From the NCBI GenBank assembly GCA_030681375.1, contig JAUXWM010000079.1, positions 1 to 64,000 on the forward strand: a DNA stretch of 64,000 nt, given 5' to 3'. The notes below the pieces were generated by a model that searched no databases, was not told the DNA's origin, and saw only the letters and a list, made by a program, of their open reading frames with translations. The first letter of the stretch is position 1. The number at the start of each line of letters is the position of its first letter. Shown in pieces: positions 7,415 to 17,254 of this stretch. The position numbers and the translations under genes are program-made. This DNA is from Gallionella sp. GTDB taxonomy: Bacteria; Pseudomonadota; Gammaproteobacteria; Burkholderiales; Gallionellaceae.

Positions 7415-9355
7415 ATGAAATTCCTTTTGTTGTTATTGTCACTGATTGTCGGCACCGCGCTGGCAGGGCAGGATGACGACTTCCTGGCTGCCCGGGATGC
7501 GTTTCGGGCGGGTGATGCCGCCAAACTGGCCATTCTTGCGCAGCGTCTCCAGCATTCGCCGCTGGAAGTTTATATTTCCTATTACCAGTTGAGAATGAAG
7601 CTGGAAACGGTTGATGTCGGGGTTATCCGTGCTTATCTGGCGCGTCCTGATGATACGCCGCTGATAGACAAAATGCGCGCCGAGTGGCTCAAGACGCTGG
7701 GCAAGAAACAGCAATGGACGCTGTTCGATAGCGAGTATCCGCGCCTGCTTGCTGACAATGCGGAATTGACTTGTTATGCCTTGCAATCGCGTCTGAGAAG
7801 CCAGCAGCAGGCCGTGTTGCGTGAGGCGCGTGACTTGTGGTTCAGCGGCAAGGATATGCCGGAGGGTTGCGGCACGGTGTTCGAGGCGGCCCTGACTGCG
7901 GGTGTGATTACCCAACAGGATATCTGGCAACGGCTGCGCCTGGCGCTGGAAGCTGGCAATGCCTCGCTGGCCAAATATCTTGCCGGGCAACTTGTGGGCG
8001 AACGCGAAATCTCCCCAGACGCGCTGAGCCGTGCGATGGAAAACCCCGGCCGTTATCTGGAACGTGAGTCGCTCGATAACGCCAGCGCAGGCCAGCGTGC
8101 AGTCGCGTTGTTTGCCTTGCAGCGTTTGGCCAAGCAGTCGCCTGATCTGGCGGCCAGGCACTGGGAGAAACTGGCGGTACATTTTCCTGAAAGCGAACAG
8201 CATTATTTCTTCGGCTGGCTGGCGTATGAGGGGGCGCGCAAGCATGATGCGCGCGCGCCGCAATGGTTCAGGGAAGCGGGCAGAATATCGCTGAATGAGC
8301 AACAATCCGCCTGGCGGGTGCGTGCAGCATTGCGAGCGCAGGATTGGCCCGAAGTGTTGTCAGCCATTAATGGGATGAGCGCGGAACAGCGCGGCGAAAC
8401 CGCCTGGCGATATTGGCAGGCGCGGGCGCTGCAGGCCTTGGGCAGACGTGCTGAAGCGACGAAAATCTTCGTGCCGCTGAGCGTGGAATATGATTTTTAT
8501 GGTCAGATGGCTGGCGATGAGCTGGCTGACACGCCGATGCTCAGTGCGCAGCAAACGATTTATCAGCCGAGTAAGAATGATGTGGCAGCCATTGCCGCGT
8601 TACCGGGGGTGCAGCGCGCGCTGGCCTTGTATCGTATGGATTTGCGTACCGATGCGATGCGTGAGTGGATATGGGTCATCCGCAATTTTAACGATCAGGA
8701 ATTGCTGGCCGCAGCGGAAATTGCACGGCGCAACGAAATGTATGATCGCGCCATCAACACCGCTGAGAAAACCGTGAGGGTTCACGATTTCGGTCTGCGT
8801 TATCTGGCACCCTACCGTGCCGCCCTGCGCGAGCATATTCAGGAAAACAGTCTGGAAGAAGCCTGGGTATATGGCCTGATGCGTCAGGAGAGTCGCTTTG
8901 TGACGTCTGCCAAGTCCGGGGTAGGCGCGGCGGGATTGATGCAGGTCATGCCGGCGACGGCGCGTTGGATAGCCAAGAAGCTGGGTCTAAAGGATTATCG
9001 GGAGTCGCTGATACACCAGCTGGATACTAACCTGCGGCTGGGTACGTTTTATATGAAAAATATGTTGTCATCGCTGGACGATAGTCCGGTGCTGGCTTCA
9101 GCCGCCTACAATGCCGGGCCGGGGCGGGCGAGGCGCTGGCGGGCAGAAACGCCGATGGAAGGTGCGATTTATGCCGAGTCGATTCCGTTCAACGAGACAC
9201 GCGATTATGTGAAGAAAGTGATGAGCAATACGGTGTATTACGCCAGGCAATTCGGTGACCCGCCGCGCTCCCTGAAGCAGCGCGTGGGGATTATCACCGG
9301 CAAACCCGGCGACAGCACGCTCGCTGATGATAAGTCTCCGGGGGCGACGCAATGA
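7415..9355 (+). CDS. slt: Soluble lytic murein transglycosylase
   Basis: Periplasmic enzyme that cleaves the glycan strand of peptidoglycan to give 1,6-anhydro ends. It has a signal peptide (MKFLLLLLSLIVGTALA), a long alpha-helical U/L domain, and a C-terminal SLT catalytic domain. Its catalytic Glu is near residue 492 in RQESRF, with the GAAGLMQVMPAT and AYNAGPGR motifs following. The ATG at 7415 is preferred over an upstream TTG. The stop codon overlaps the cca start by four bases (ATGA), so the two are co-translated; the slt-cca pair is common in betaproteobacteria. Confidence 0.93.
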   Translation: MKFLLLLLSLIVGTALAGQDDDFLAARDAFRAGDAAKLAILAQRLQHSPLEVYISYYQLRMKLETVDVGVIRAYLARPDDTPLIDKMRAEWLKTLGKKQQWTLFDSEYPRLLADNAELTCYALQSRLRSQQQAVLREARDLWFSGKDMPEGCGTVFEAALTAGVITQQDIWQRLRLALEAGNASLAKYLAGQLVGEREISPDALSRAMENPGRYLERESLDNASAGQRAVALFALQRLAKQSPDLAARHWEKLAVHFPESEQHYFFGWLAYEGARKHDARAPQWFREAGRISLNEQQSAWRVRAALRAQDWPEVLSAINGMSAEQRGETAWRYWQARALQALGRRAEATKIFVPLSVEYDFYGQMAGDELADTPMLSAQQTIYQPSKNDVAAIAALPGVQRALALYRMDLRTDAMREWIWVIRNFNDQELLAAAEIARRNEMYDRAINTAEKTVRVHDFGLRYLAPYRAALREHIQENSLEEAWVYGLMRQESRFVTSAKSGVGAAGLMQVMPATARWIAKKLGLKDYRESLIHQLDTNLRLGTFYMKNMLSSLDDSPVLASAAYNAGPGRARRWRAETPMEGAIYAESIPFNETRDYVKKVMSNTVYYARQFGDPPRSLKQRVGIITGKPGDSTLADDKSPGATQ

Positions 9356-10590
9356 GCGGCAGCATATACTGCGTAGGTGGGGCGGTGCGCGACCGTCTGC
9401 TGGGTCTGCCGGTAAAAGATCATGACTGGGTCGTGGTGGGCAGCACACCGGAAGCGATGGTGGCGCAGGGATTTCAGCAGGTGGGCAAGGACTTTCCGGT
9501 CTTTTTGCATCCCGATACCCATGATGAATATGCACTGGCGCGCACCGAGCGCAAGACGGCGCGCGGCTACAAGGGTTTTGTCGTCCACGCCGCCGCCGAT
9601 GTCACGCTGGAACAGGATTTGCTGCGTCGGGATTTTACCGTCAATGCCATTGCGCAGGATGCCGACGGCAAGCTGATAGACCCGCATAACGGCATCGCTG
9701 ATTTGCGCGCCGGGATTTTGCGTCACGTCAGCGGGGCATTCAATGAAGATCCGGTGCGCATCTTGCGCGCTGCGCGGTTTGCATCGCGATTCGGGTTTAC
9801 CATTGCGCCGGAAACGCTGGCGCTGATGCGCGACATGGTGAACAACGGTGAAGTGGATGCGCTGGTGCCCGAACGTGTCTGGCAGGAACTGGCGCGGGGG
9901 CTGATGGAGAAAATCCCCTCGCGTTTTTTTACCACGCTGCGCAGTTGCGGTGCATTGGCGAAGATAATGCCCGAAGTGGATGCCTTGTTCGGCGTGCCGC
10001 AGCCGGAAAAATATCATCCCGAAATCGATTGCGGTGTGCATACGCTGATGGTGGTTGACGATGCTGCGCGCCATGACTACGCGCTGGAAGTGCGTTTTGC
10101 CGCGCTGACGCATGATTTGGGCAAGGCTACGACACCCAGGCAGGAATGGCCGCGCCATATCGGCCATGAGTTGCGCAGTGTGGGCCTGGTGAAAACGCTG
10201 GCCCAGCGCTTGCGTGCGACGGGGGAATGCCGCGATCTGGCCTTATTGGCAGCGCGTTATCACGGTGATATTCACCGCGCCATGGAACTGCGCGCGGATA
10301 CGATAGTCAAGTTGTTCCAGTCTGCCGATGCCTGGCGCCGCCCGGAGCGGTTCGCGCAGTTGCTGCAAGCCTGTGCCTCCGATGCGCGCGGGCGCGGCGG
10401 GAGCGAGCATGAATCTTATCCGCAAGCGGATTATTTGCTGCAATTACTGGCGGTGGCGCGTGCGCTGGATGCGGGCGAGATTGCGCGCTCATGCCAGGGT
10501 TCAATACCTGCCGCCGTCGAACAGGCACGCATCAGCGCGATCAAGGAAAAGATGAATAAGCAGATGAATAAACAAGGAAAGGAGCAGTAA
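9352..10590 (+). CDS. cca: Multifunctional CCA tRNA nucleotidyltransferase with HD domain
   Basis: Adds or repairs the 3' CCA of tRNAs. The nucleotidyltransferase motif GGAVRD is at 9-14 and the catalytic Asp pair is D23-x-D25 (KDHDW), followed by YALARTERK and RRDFTVNA. An HD phosphohydrolase domain with THDLGKA near residue 252 marks the E. coli-like multifunctional class with 2',3'-cyclic phosphodiesterase and phosphatase activities. The C-terminus ends in a short K-M-N-K-Q repeat of no clear meaning. Overlaps slt by 4 bases and the EF-hand gene by 1 base (TAATG). Confidence 0.96.
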   Translation: MSGSIYCVGGAVRDRLLGLPVKDHDWVVVGSTPEAMVAQGFQQVGKDFPVFLHPDTHDEYALARTERKTARGYKGFVVHAAADVTLEQDLLRRDFTVNAIAQDADGKLIDPHNGIADLRAGILRHVSGAFNEDPVRILRAARFASRFGFTIAPETLALMRDMVNNGEVDALVPERVWQELARGLMEKIPSRFFTTLRSCGALAKIMPEVDALFGVPQPEKYHPEIDCGVHTLMVVDDAARHDYALEVRFAALTHDLGKATTPRQEWPRHIGHELRSVGLVKTLAQRLRATGECRDLALLAARYHGDIHRAMELRADTIVKLFQSADAWRRPERFAQLLQACASDARGRGGSEHESYPQADYLLQLLAVARALDAGEIARSCQGSIPAAVEQARISAIKEKMNKQMNKQGKEQ

Positions 10591-11069
10591 TGGGTAAATG
10601 GATAATGGGTGTATTGCTGGTTGCCGCGCCATGCATGGCGTGGTCGGCGGAGCCGGCCGCCAGCCGCAATCAGGAGCTGAGATTTAACCAGATGTTCCGT
10701 AATCTGGACACCAATAATACCGGCAAGATATCCAGAGCGGAAGCCGAGCTAAAAGCGCCTGCCATAGCAGAAAACTTTGATCATATTGATGTTAATCACG
10801 ATGGCGGACTGACAAAAAAGGAAATCAAGGATGCTTTTCTGGCGGCGGATAACAAGCGGCGTGAGTTTAGCCGCAATCTGGATGCGGCTGACAAGGATAA
10901 AGACGGTAAATTGTCACGCGATGAGGCTAAGGCATTGCCCAATATGAGCGCAAATTTTGACGCGATAGACAGCAATCATGACGAACAATTGGTCATGAAG
11001 GAAATCGCCGATTATGTGCGCGCGAAGGGCAATGCGGATGCTGCGTCTGGTGCTGACGCGACGCAGTAA
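10590..11069 (+). CDS. Secreted four-EF-hand calcium-binding protein
   Basis: 159 residues with a signal peptide (cleavage near residue 20, AWSA-EP) and four EF-hand loops at 40-51, 67-78, 101-112 and 127-138. Each starts with Asp and ends with Glu, e.g. DTNNTGKISRAE and DKDKDGKLSRDE. Loop 4 has Glu at position 6 where Gly is usual. Predicted periplasmic calcium binding; no enzymatic domain is visible. Its ATG overlaps the cca stop (TAATG), so it is translationally coupled to a tRNA-processing gene, which is an unexpected pairing. It converges with the methyltransferase gene one base away. Confidence 0.85.
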   Translation: MGKWIMGVLLVAAPCMAWSAEPAASRNQELRFNQMFRNLDTNNTGKISRAEAELKAPAIAENFDHIDVNHDGGLTKKEIKDAFLAADNKRREFSRNLDAADKDKDGKLSRDEAKALPNMSANFDAIDSNHDEQLVMKEIADYVRAKGNADAASGADATQ

Positions 11070-11070
11070 T

Positions 11071-12249
11071 TCACAGCAAGCGGCTCAGGTCGCCACGGGC
11101 GAATCCGGATAAGGGCTGCGTCATGTTTTTTCCCAATGCGATAACTTTGAACAGTTCGCCCATTTCCGCCGGGCTGGTCAATTTCTGCAATTGTGAAGAG
11201 AGCGGCAAATAGTCGAGCAGCTTCTCGGGCGGCGTGTCTTTGAGCAACTCGGTAATGCCGTTATTGATCAGGAAGAAGGCCTGGTTGGTGTAACCGAGCA
11301 ATTCCAGACCGGCATCTATGCCGCATTCCGCGATGTCGGTGAAATTGACATGGGCGGTGATGTCCTGCAAGCCGGGCAGAAAAAACGGATCGTCGTGGGC
11401 GCGATGCCGATAGTGGCACATCAGAGTGCCTGTATTACGTTGCGGATGGTAGAACTCGCGCGCGCCGAAACCATAGTCGATGAACAGCATCGCGCCTTGC
11501 GTCAATCGGCCGGACAGGCTGTTGATCAGGCCGCGCGCGGCAAGGCAGATTTCGCTGACATAATGGTCGGGCAGCTTGTTTGTATTATCGATGTGACGGG
11601 CGGCGTGCAGCAGTGCGCTATCGCTGATGGCGCGTTGTTCTCGTGCCAGGCCGTGTTCAGCCCAGGCGACGCCTGTTTCGGTTAATGCGCCTTGCTGCCA
11701 GTGCACCAGATGCACAGGCAGTGCGTCCAGCACTTCGTTGGCAACAATAGCGCCGCTGAATGTTTCCGGTAAGCTTTCCAGCCAATGCACGCGATCCAGC
11801 AAATGCGGCAGGCGCTGGTGTAACAAGGTTCGCTGACGCGCGCGCAGGTCGGCGCTGACTTCGAGGATATCGTAGCTGTCCGGCAGGCAATCCAGCTGTT
11901 CCAGCTCACCCAGCATGTCTGCAGCCAGCTTGCCACTGCCCGCGCCCAGTTCCAAAATATGCGGCGCGCTGCCCGCCATGATTTCGGCAATCTGTCTGGC
12001 CAGCGTACGTCCGAACAGCGGCGAGAGCTCGGGCGCGGTAATGAAATCGCCTGATTCGCCGAATTTGTGAGCGCCTGCCGTGTAATAACCCAGTCCCGGC
12101 GCGTATAAGGCCAATTCCATATAGCGCGCGAAGGAAATCCAGCCGCCCTGTGCCGCGATCTCGTGTCGTATCGTGTCAATCAGGCGTGCGCTGTGTTGTG
12201 CGGCTTCGGTGCCGGGCTCAGGAAGTGAAGTGGCGGGTGATGGGGTCAT
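11071..12249 (-). CDS. MidA/NDUFAF7-family SAM-dependent methyltransferase
   Basis: A 392-residue class I SAM methyltransferase of the COG1565 family. It shows FARYMELALYAPGLGYY, then FGESGDFITAPELSPLFG and the SAM-binding HILELGAGSGKLAADML. The FIDYGFGAREFYHPQR block near residue 255 is characteristic. The mitochondrial relative NDUFAF7 dimethylates an arginine of complex I. A similar role in bacterial NADH dehydrogenase is possible but not shown. The divergent SDR gene begins 46 bases upstream, so the two share a short promoter region. Confidence 0.88.
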   Translation of the reverse strand: MTPSPATSLPEPGTEAAQHSARLIDTIRHEIAAQGGWISFARYMELALYAPGLGYYTAGAHKFGESGDFITAPELSPLFGRTLARQIAEIMAGSAPHILELGAGSGKLAADMLGELEQLDCLPDSYDILEVSADLRARQRTLLHQRLPHLLDRVHWLESLPETFSGAIVANEVLDALPVHLVHWQQGALTETGVAWAEHGLAREQRAISDSALLHAARHIDNTNKLPDHYVSEICLAARGLINSLSGRLTQGAMLFIDYGFGAREFYHPQRNTGTLMCHYRHRAHDDPFFLPGLQDITAHVNFTDIAECGIDAGLELLGYTNQAFFLINNGITELLKDTPPEKLLDYLPLSSQLQKLTSPAEMGELFKVIALGKNMTQPLSGFARGDLSRLL

Positions 12250-12294
12250 GGTCAGGTATAATTCGCAGGGTTTGCAAGTTTAATGGAGGGTTGG

Positions 12295-13035
12295 ATGCAA
12301 GGCAAAGTTATCTTGGTGACAGGGGGTGCCAAGCGAGTGGGCGCCGTAATTTGTCGCCGCCTGCACGCGTCAGGCGCAAACATCGCACTGCATTACCGAT
12401 CATCTGCGCAAGAGGCGCTGCTGTTGCAGGATGAACTGAATGCGCTGCGACCGGACAGCGTTGCGGTTTTTTCGGCCGATTTGCTTGATTTGGCGGCCTT
12501 GCCGCCATTGCTGGAGCAAATTATCACACGCTTTGGGCGGCTGGATGCGCTGGTTAATAACGCCTCCAGCTTTTACGCAACCCCGTTGTCTGGCGTGGAC
12601 GAACAGCAGTGGCACGATCTGCTCGGCACCAACCTGCGTGCTCCGTTGTTTCTGGCGCAGACGGCAGCGGATGAGCTGCGTCGCCGGCATGGTTGCATCG
12701 TCAATATCGTCGATATACACGCGGAACGCCCGATGTCCGGACATCTTCTGTATAGCGTGGCTAAGGCAGGCCTGGTCGCGCTGACGCGGGGGCTGGCGCA
12801 GGAAATGGCACCGCAAGTACGCGTGAATGCCGTTGCGCCCGGGGTCATCCTCTGGCCTGAGAATGAGCAATGGGAAGATGAAACAGAGCGGCGAAAAATT
12901 GTTGCGCATACGCTGCTCAAACGCGAAGGCGAGCCGGATGACATCGCCCGGACAGTCGCCTTTCTGATACAGGATGCACCCTACATCACCGGGCAGGTCA
13001 TCGCGGTTGATGGCGGCCGTAGTATTAACATTTAG
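12295..13035 (+). CDS. SDR-family pteridine reductase-like protein
   Basis: Short-chain dehydrogenase of 246 residues. The cofactor motif is T-G-G-A-K-R-V-G rather than T-G-x-x-x-G-I-G. The Arg is typical of NADPH-dependent pteridine reductases and FolM-type dihydromonapterin reductases. Catalytic Y-S-V-A-K is present and the C-terminus ends with the common YITGQVIAVDGG. The start at 12295 is chosen because GGAGG (12285-12289) lies five bases upstream; an ATG at 12283 would overlap that site. Possible role in tetrahydrofolate or pterin recycling, by analogy only. ttcA follows after 12 bases. Confidence 0.82.
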   Translation: MQGKVILVTGGAKRVGAVICRRLHASGANIALHYRSSAQEALLLQDELNALRPDSVAVFSADLLDLAALPPLLEQIITRFGRLDALVNNASSFYATPLSGVDEQQWHDLLGTNLRAPLFLAQTAADELRRRHGCIVNIVDIHAERPMSGHLLYSVAKAGLVALTRGLAQEMAPQVRVNAVAPGVILWPENEQWEDETERRKIVAHTLLKREGEPDDIARTVAFLIQDAPYITGQVIAVDGGRSINI

Positions 13036-13047
13036 TCTGGAAATTTT

Positions 13048-13911
13048 ATGAGCGTAATCGCACAAGCTGTCCATTTTGACCATTCCGGTAACTTCAATAA
13101 ACTCAAGGGGCGGCTGGAACATCAGGTCGGCAAGGCGATCTTCGATTTTAATATGATAGAAGACGGCGACTCGGTGATGGTGTGTCTCTCCGGTGGCAAG
13201 GATTCCTACACCCTGCTGGATATTCTGCTCAGTTTGCGCAAACGTGCACCGATCGATTTTCGCATCGTCGCAATGAATCTGGATCAGAAGCAACCAGGTT
13301 TCCCCGCGGAAATATTGCCCAATTACCTGAAGTCGCTCGGCGTTGAATATCACATCGAAACGCAAGACACCTATTCCATCGTCAAGGACAAAATTCCTGA
13401 AGGGAAAACCACCTGTTCCCTGTGTTCACGGCTGCGCCGGGGGATTATTTACAAGGTGGCGGGCGAGTTGGGCGCGAACAAGATCGCGCTCGGTCATCAC
13501 CGCGACGACATGATAGAAACCTTGTTTCTGAATATGTTTTTTGCTGGCAAGCTCAAGGCCATGCCGCCCAAGCTGGTGACGGATAAGGGTGATCATATTG
13601 TGATTCGTCCACTGGCCTATTGCGTGGAAAAAGACATTGCCCGCTATGCGCGAGGCATGGAATTCCCCATTATTCCGTGCAATCTGTGCGGTTCGCAGGA
13701 AAATTTGCAACGCCAGAATATCAAGGAAATGCTCACCAACTGGGAGCGCCAATATCCCGGCCGCAGCCAGACCATCTTTACCGCGATGCAGAACGTTGCG
13801 CCCTCGCATTTACTGGATGGGAAGCTGTTCGATTTCAAGGGTATGCTGCTGGGTCAGGAAGTGGCAGAGGGTGATGTGGCATTTGACGATAGCGTCACCG
13901 GTCAGGCTTGA
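13048..13911 (+). CDS. ttcA: tRNA 2-thiocytidine(32) synthetase TtcA
   Basis: ATP- and [4Fe-4S]-dependent enzyme that thiolates cytidine 32 of some tRNAs. It carries the PP-loop S-G-G-K-D-S at 48-53, the cysteine pair C123-x-x-C126 ([12 protein letters not shown]), a third cysteine block in [14 protein letters not shown], and [14 protein letters not shown]. Length of 287 residues is normal. Likely co-transcribed with the upstream SDR. No terminator is evident in the 42-base convergent gap that follows. Confidence 0.96.
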   Translation: MSVIAQAVHFDHSGNFNKLKGRLEHQVGKAIFDFNMIEDGDSVMVCLSGGKDSYTLLDILLSLRKRAPIDFRIVAMNLDQKQPGFPAEILPNYLKSLGVEYHIETQDTYSIVKDKIPEGKTTCSLCSRLRRGIIYKVAGELGANKIALGHHRDDMIETLFLNMFFAGKLKAMPPKLVTDKGDHIVIRPLAYCVEKDIARYARGMEFPIIPCNLCGSQENLQRQNIKEMLTNWERQYPGRSQTIFTAMQNVAPSHLLDGKLFDFKGMLLGQEVAEGDVAFDDSVTGQA

Positions 13912-13953
13912 TCTTTATACTTCAGTCAGTTCTGAAGGTTCGCAGGCGTGAGA

Positions 13954-14964
13954 TTAGCGCGGGTAAAACAATTCCAGTCTATAACCTTCCGGCCTGAGAT
14001 CGGCAATATCCATATGCAGCTTGATATTGATTTCATGGTTTTTCGGAAAGCCTGATTGTTCGTTTTCATCGGCGGGCAAATATTCCATGGGCAGGAATAA
14101 ACGTCGTGCCAGTGGTTTGTCCCGGCTGTCGTTGAGGGTGAGTTCCAGCATAGGGAAGGCCGTGCTATAACTGGCGCGGTTGCGCAGCAAGGCGTCTAGG
14201 GTAATCTGGTTCTCATGTTCGGTTTCCGCGACGAGAGAGGAAGATTCTATCCCTATCAGTTCAGTATTTTGCGGTAGCGGCACAGTGCAATTCAGTAACT
14301 GGCAGTAGCCGACCAGTGCCGGCTTGAGTGCGGGAAAATGTGCGGCGAGGCTGACGCGGAAAAAATATCCCGCCTGCGCCATCAGCAACACGGTCAGTCC
14401 AAATGCAGCAATGGCCCAGAGCGCGGTGTGTTGTTCGGGTGAAGCCGTGGGTGCGTCTTCAATCTCGTCTTGAACCACGACTACCTGTTCCGCCAATGTC
14501 TGGGCAGGCGGTGCTTCGGGAGTCGGGGCGTCGGACGGCATTCCGGAAAAATCGTCGGCCTGTACGTCAAGGGATGCAGGCGGTTGGCTGAAATCCAGTG
14601 AGTCATCAGGAACAGCCAACGCGGATTCATCGGAGATGTCGCTGTCAGATAGTGTATCTTCGCGGCTCGCAGCGACTTCCTCTTCGGGCGGTGGCGGGAG
14701 CTCGTCTTCCTCGGGCGGGCGTGCATCGGATGCGTCATTTACGTCGGATAGCACCTGCGCGTGCTGTTCCGCCATACCCTGTTCGATTACTTCATCGGTG
14801 AGCAGATCGAGTTGCGGGCTGGGTTGTTCCGAAACGAAACTCGGGCGCGCATCGAAGGCTTCCAGACAGTGGCCGCAGCGTACCATGCCGTGATGCGTGC
14901 CCAGTTGCGCTTCGCTAATTTTGAAGCGGGTTGTGCAGTGCGGACAGAGCGTCGTGCCACTCAT
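13954..14964 (-). CDS. Zinc-ribbon and DUF3426 membrane protein
   Basis: An N-terminal MJ0042-type zinc ribbon (C-P-H-C ... C-G-H-C, from TLCPHCTTRFKI to VRCGHCLEAFDA) is followed by about 150 acidic, Pro/Asp/Glu-rich residues. A single membrane segment (LWAIAAFGLTVLLMAQAGYFF) and a C-terminal DUF3426 domain complete the protein. The start at 14964 is preferred because it places the zinc ribbon immediately after the initiator; a longer frame reaches 15000. It overlaps nothing and lies just after prmA in a leftward block, where this family is usually found. Function unknown. Confidence 0.85.
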   Translation of the reverse strand: MSGTTLCPHCTTRFKISEAQLGTHHGMVRCGHCLEAFDARPSFVSEQPSPQLDLLTDEVIEQGMAEQHAQVLSDVNDASDARPPEEDELPPPPEEEVAASREDTLSDSDISDESALAVPDDSLDFSQPPASLDVQADDFSGMPSDAPTPEAPPAQTLAEQVVVVQDEIEDAPTASPEQHTALWAIAAFGLTVLLMAQAGYFFRVSLAAHFPALKPALVGYCQLLNCTVPLPQNTELIGIESSSLVAETEHENQITLDALLRNRASYSTAFPMLELTLNDSRDKPLARRLFLPMEYLPADENEQSGFPKNHEINIKLHMDIADLRPEGYRLELFYPR

Positions 14965-14975
14965 TAGTGTTGCAC

Positions 14976-15896
14976 TCAACGCTTGCGGCCGGACAGGCAT
15001 GACCAGCCGTCTTCGAAGATAGGTGGATTCAAGTCAAACCATTGCTGATAGATGTTCATCACATCCTGCGCCTGTGATTCCAGTATGCCGGAGAGCACGA
15101 TTTGACCGCCTTGCCGCGTGGCGTCCGCCAGCAATGGCGCGAGCAGGCGCAGCGGATTGGTCAGGATGTTCGCTACCACCAGATCATACGGGTGTCCGGC
15201 CAATTGTTTTTCGGCGCTGTCGCGAGGGGCTGCATTGGGCAGGTGGAACTGCACGTTTTCAACCTGATTGGCGATGGCATTGTCGCGACTGGCTGTGACC
15301 GCCTGCGCGTCCACATCCACGCCGACGGCACGCGCCGCACCGAGTTTGAGCGCGGCAATCGCGAGGATGCCGGAACCACAGCCATAATCCAGCACGCTTT
15401 CACCACCTTGTATATGGTCATCCAGCCAGCGCAGGCACAAGCGCGTGGTCGGATGGCTGCCGGTGCCAAAGGCCAGGCCGGGGTCGAGTACGATGTTGAT
15501 CGCATTCGGGTCGGACGGTGTATGCCAGGTCGGCACGATCCACAGCCGTGATGAAATCGGGATAGGCTCGAACTGAGACTGGGTCAGGCGCACCCAGTCG
15601 TTGTCGGCAAGCGTCTCGATGCGGTGGCCGGGTAGTTGTGTCAGGCCGATTTGGGCGGCGGCAGTGCGAAAGATTGCGGCCACATCCCGGTCAGCGTCGA
15701 ACAAGGCGCTGACCCGGTTGTGCTGCCAGACACCGGGCGGAGGTTCGCCGGGTTCGCCGAAGATGGCCTGTTCATCAGGCGTGTCGGCATCGGCATCGAG
15801 CAAATCCACCGAGAGGGCGCCGAGTTCGAGCAAGGCGTCGCTCAAGGCTTCGGCGTGAGCGGCATCCGTGTCAACGATGAGCGTCAGCCAGGACAT
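14976..15896 (-). CDS. prmA: Ribosomal protein L11 methyltransferase
   Basis: Trimethylates lysines and the N-terminus of ribosomal protein L11 using SAM. The N-terminal substrate-recognition domain ([22 protein letters not shown]) precedes a Rossmann methyltransferase domain. That domain has GTGSHPTTRLCL, SAM motif I DYGCGSGILAIAALKLGA, and the post-I VANILTNPL motif. The start overlaps the accC stop by one base (TAATG read leftward). This accB-accC-prmA order is widely conserved in proteobacteria. Confidence 0.95.
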   Translation of the reverse strand: MSWLTLIVDTDAAHAEALSDALLELGALSVDLLDADADTPDEQAIFGEPGEPPPGVWQHNRVSALFDADRDVAAIFRTAAAQIGLTQLPGHRIETLADNDWVRLTQSQFEPIPISSRLWIVPTWHTPSDPNAINIVLDPGLAFGTGSHPTTRLCLRWLDDHIQGGESVLDYGCGSGILAIAALKLGAARAVGVDVDAQAVTASRDNAIANQVENVQFHLPNAAPRDSAEKQLAGHPYDLVVANILTNPLRLLAPLLADATRQGGQIVLSGILESQAQDVMNIYQQWFDLNPPIFEDGWSCLSGRKR

Positions 15897-17251
15897 TATT
15901 TGCCCTTGCCGCGTTCGGCGAGGCGTTCTTCCAGATAGTGAATGCTGGTTCCCCCACGCATGAAAGCCGCATCCAGCAGCAGGTCGCGGTGCAATGCGAT
16001 GTTGGTATCGATGCCTTCCACGGCCATCTCGGACAAGGCGGTACGCATGCGCGCCATCGCCTGTTCACGGGTGTCGCCGTAAGCGATGATTTTTCCTATC
16101 ATGGAGTCGTAATGCGACGGCACGTAATAATTGTTATAGGCGTGGGAATCAACCCGGATGCCGGGCCCGCCGGGCGCGTGCCAGGAAGTAATGCGCCCCG
16201 GTGAAGGCGTGAATTTATAGGGATGCTCGGCGTTGATGCGGCATTCGATGGCGTGACCTTTAAACTGTATGTCGCGCTGGCGGAAGGACAGCTTTTCGCC
16301 CGCCGCGATGAGTATCTGCTGCTGCACGATGTCTATGCCGGTGATCATCTCGGTAACGGGATGTTCCACCTGCACGCGGGTATTCATTTCGATGAAGAAA
16401 AATTCACCGTTTTCATACAGAAACTCGAAGGTGCCTGCGCCGCGATACCCTATCTTGCGGCAGGCTTCGGCACAGCGCTCGCCTATCTTGTTGCGCAGAC
16501 GCGCATTGAGCAGCGGGGCCGGCGCTTCCTCGATGATTTTCTGGTTGCGGCGTTGCATGGAGCAATCGCGCTCACCCAGATAGACGGCGTTGCCATGCTG
16601 GTCGGCGAGTATTTGAAATTCGATGTGGCGCGGATTTTCCAGATACTTTTCCATGTACACCACAGGATTGTTGAACGCAGCCTGTGCTTCGGTGCGGGTC
16701 ATCGTGACGGCGCCCAACAGGGCCGCTTCGGTGTGCACGACACGCATGCCGCGTCCGCCGCCGCCGCCGGATGCCTTGATGATGACAGGGTAGCCGATGC
16801 TGCGTGCGATCTTGATGATTTCGGCCGGATTGTCCGGCAGCGCGCCTTCCACGCCGGGCACGCAGGGCACGCCCGCTTTCTTCATCGCGATCTTGGCGGA
16901 AACCTTGTCGCCCATCAGGCGTATGGTTTCAGCGCGTGGCCCGATGAATACAAAACCGCTTTTTTCCACGCGTTCGGAAAAGTCGGCATTCTCGGACAGG
17001 AAACCGTAGCCGGGGTGTATGGCCTGGGCATCGGTTACTTCCGCCGCGCTGATGATGGCGGGAATGCTCAGGTAACTTTGACTCGATGGTGCGGGGCCGA
17101 TACAGACAGACTCATCGGCCAGCTTTACATACTTGGCGTCGGCATCCGCTTCGGAATGCACGACTACCGTCTTAATACCCATCTCGCGACAGGCGCGCTG
17201 GATGCGCAATGCTATTTCACCGCGATTAGCGATCAGTATCTTTTCAAACAT
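15896..17251 (-). CDS. accC: Acetyl-CoA carboxylase biotin carboxylase subunit
   Basis: ATP-grasp enzyme that carboxylates biotin on AccB in the first step of fatty-acid synthesis. It starts [17 protein letters not shown] and has the glycine-rich ATP loop [11 protein letters not shown], the [15 protein letters not shown] segment and [14 protein letters not shown]. Length 451 residues is normal. A GGAG ribosome site precedes the ATG. Three bases upstream a 38-codon mini-ORF ends that begins with a near-copy of the accC start (17255-17371). accB lies 180 bases further upstream. Confidence 0.97.
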   Translation of the reverse strand: MFEKILIANRGEIALRIQRACREMGIKTVVVHSEADADAKYVKLADESVCIGPAPSSQSYLSIPAIISAAEVTDAQAIHPGYGFLSENADFSERVEKSGFVFIGPRAETIRLMGDKVSAKIAMKKAGVPCVPGVEGALPDNPAEIIKIARSIGYPVIIKASGGGGGRGMRVVHTEAALLGAVTMTRTEAQAAFNNPVVYMEKYLENPRHIEFQILADQHGNAVYLGERDCSMQRRNQKIIEEAPAPLLNARLRNKIGERCAEACRKIGYRGAGTFEFLYENGEFFFIEMNTRVQVEHPVTEMITGIDIVQQQILIAAGEKLSFRQRDIQFKGHAIECRINAEHPYKFTPSPGRITSWHAPGGPGIRVDSHAYNNYYVPSHYDSMIGKIIAYGDTREQAMARMRTALSEMAVEGIDTNIALHRDLLLDAAFMRGGTSIHYLEERLAERGKGK

Positions 17252-17254
17252 GTT

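Noticed and set aside
10545..10590. Short K-M-N-K-Q repeat at the C-terminus of Cca
   Set aside because: A brief direct repeat in a tail without structure; could be slippage and has no supporting context.
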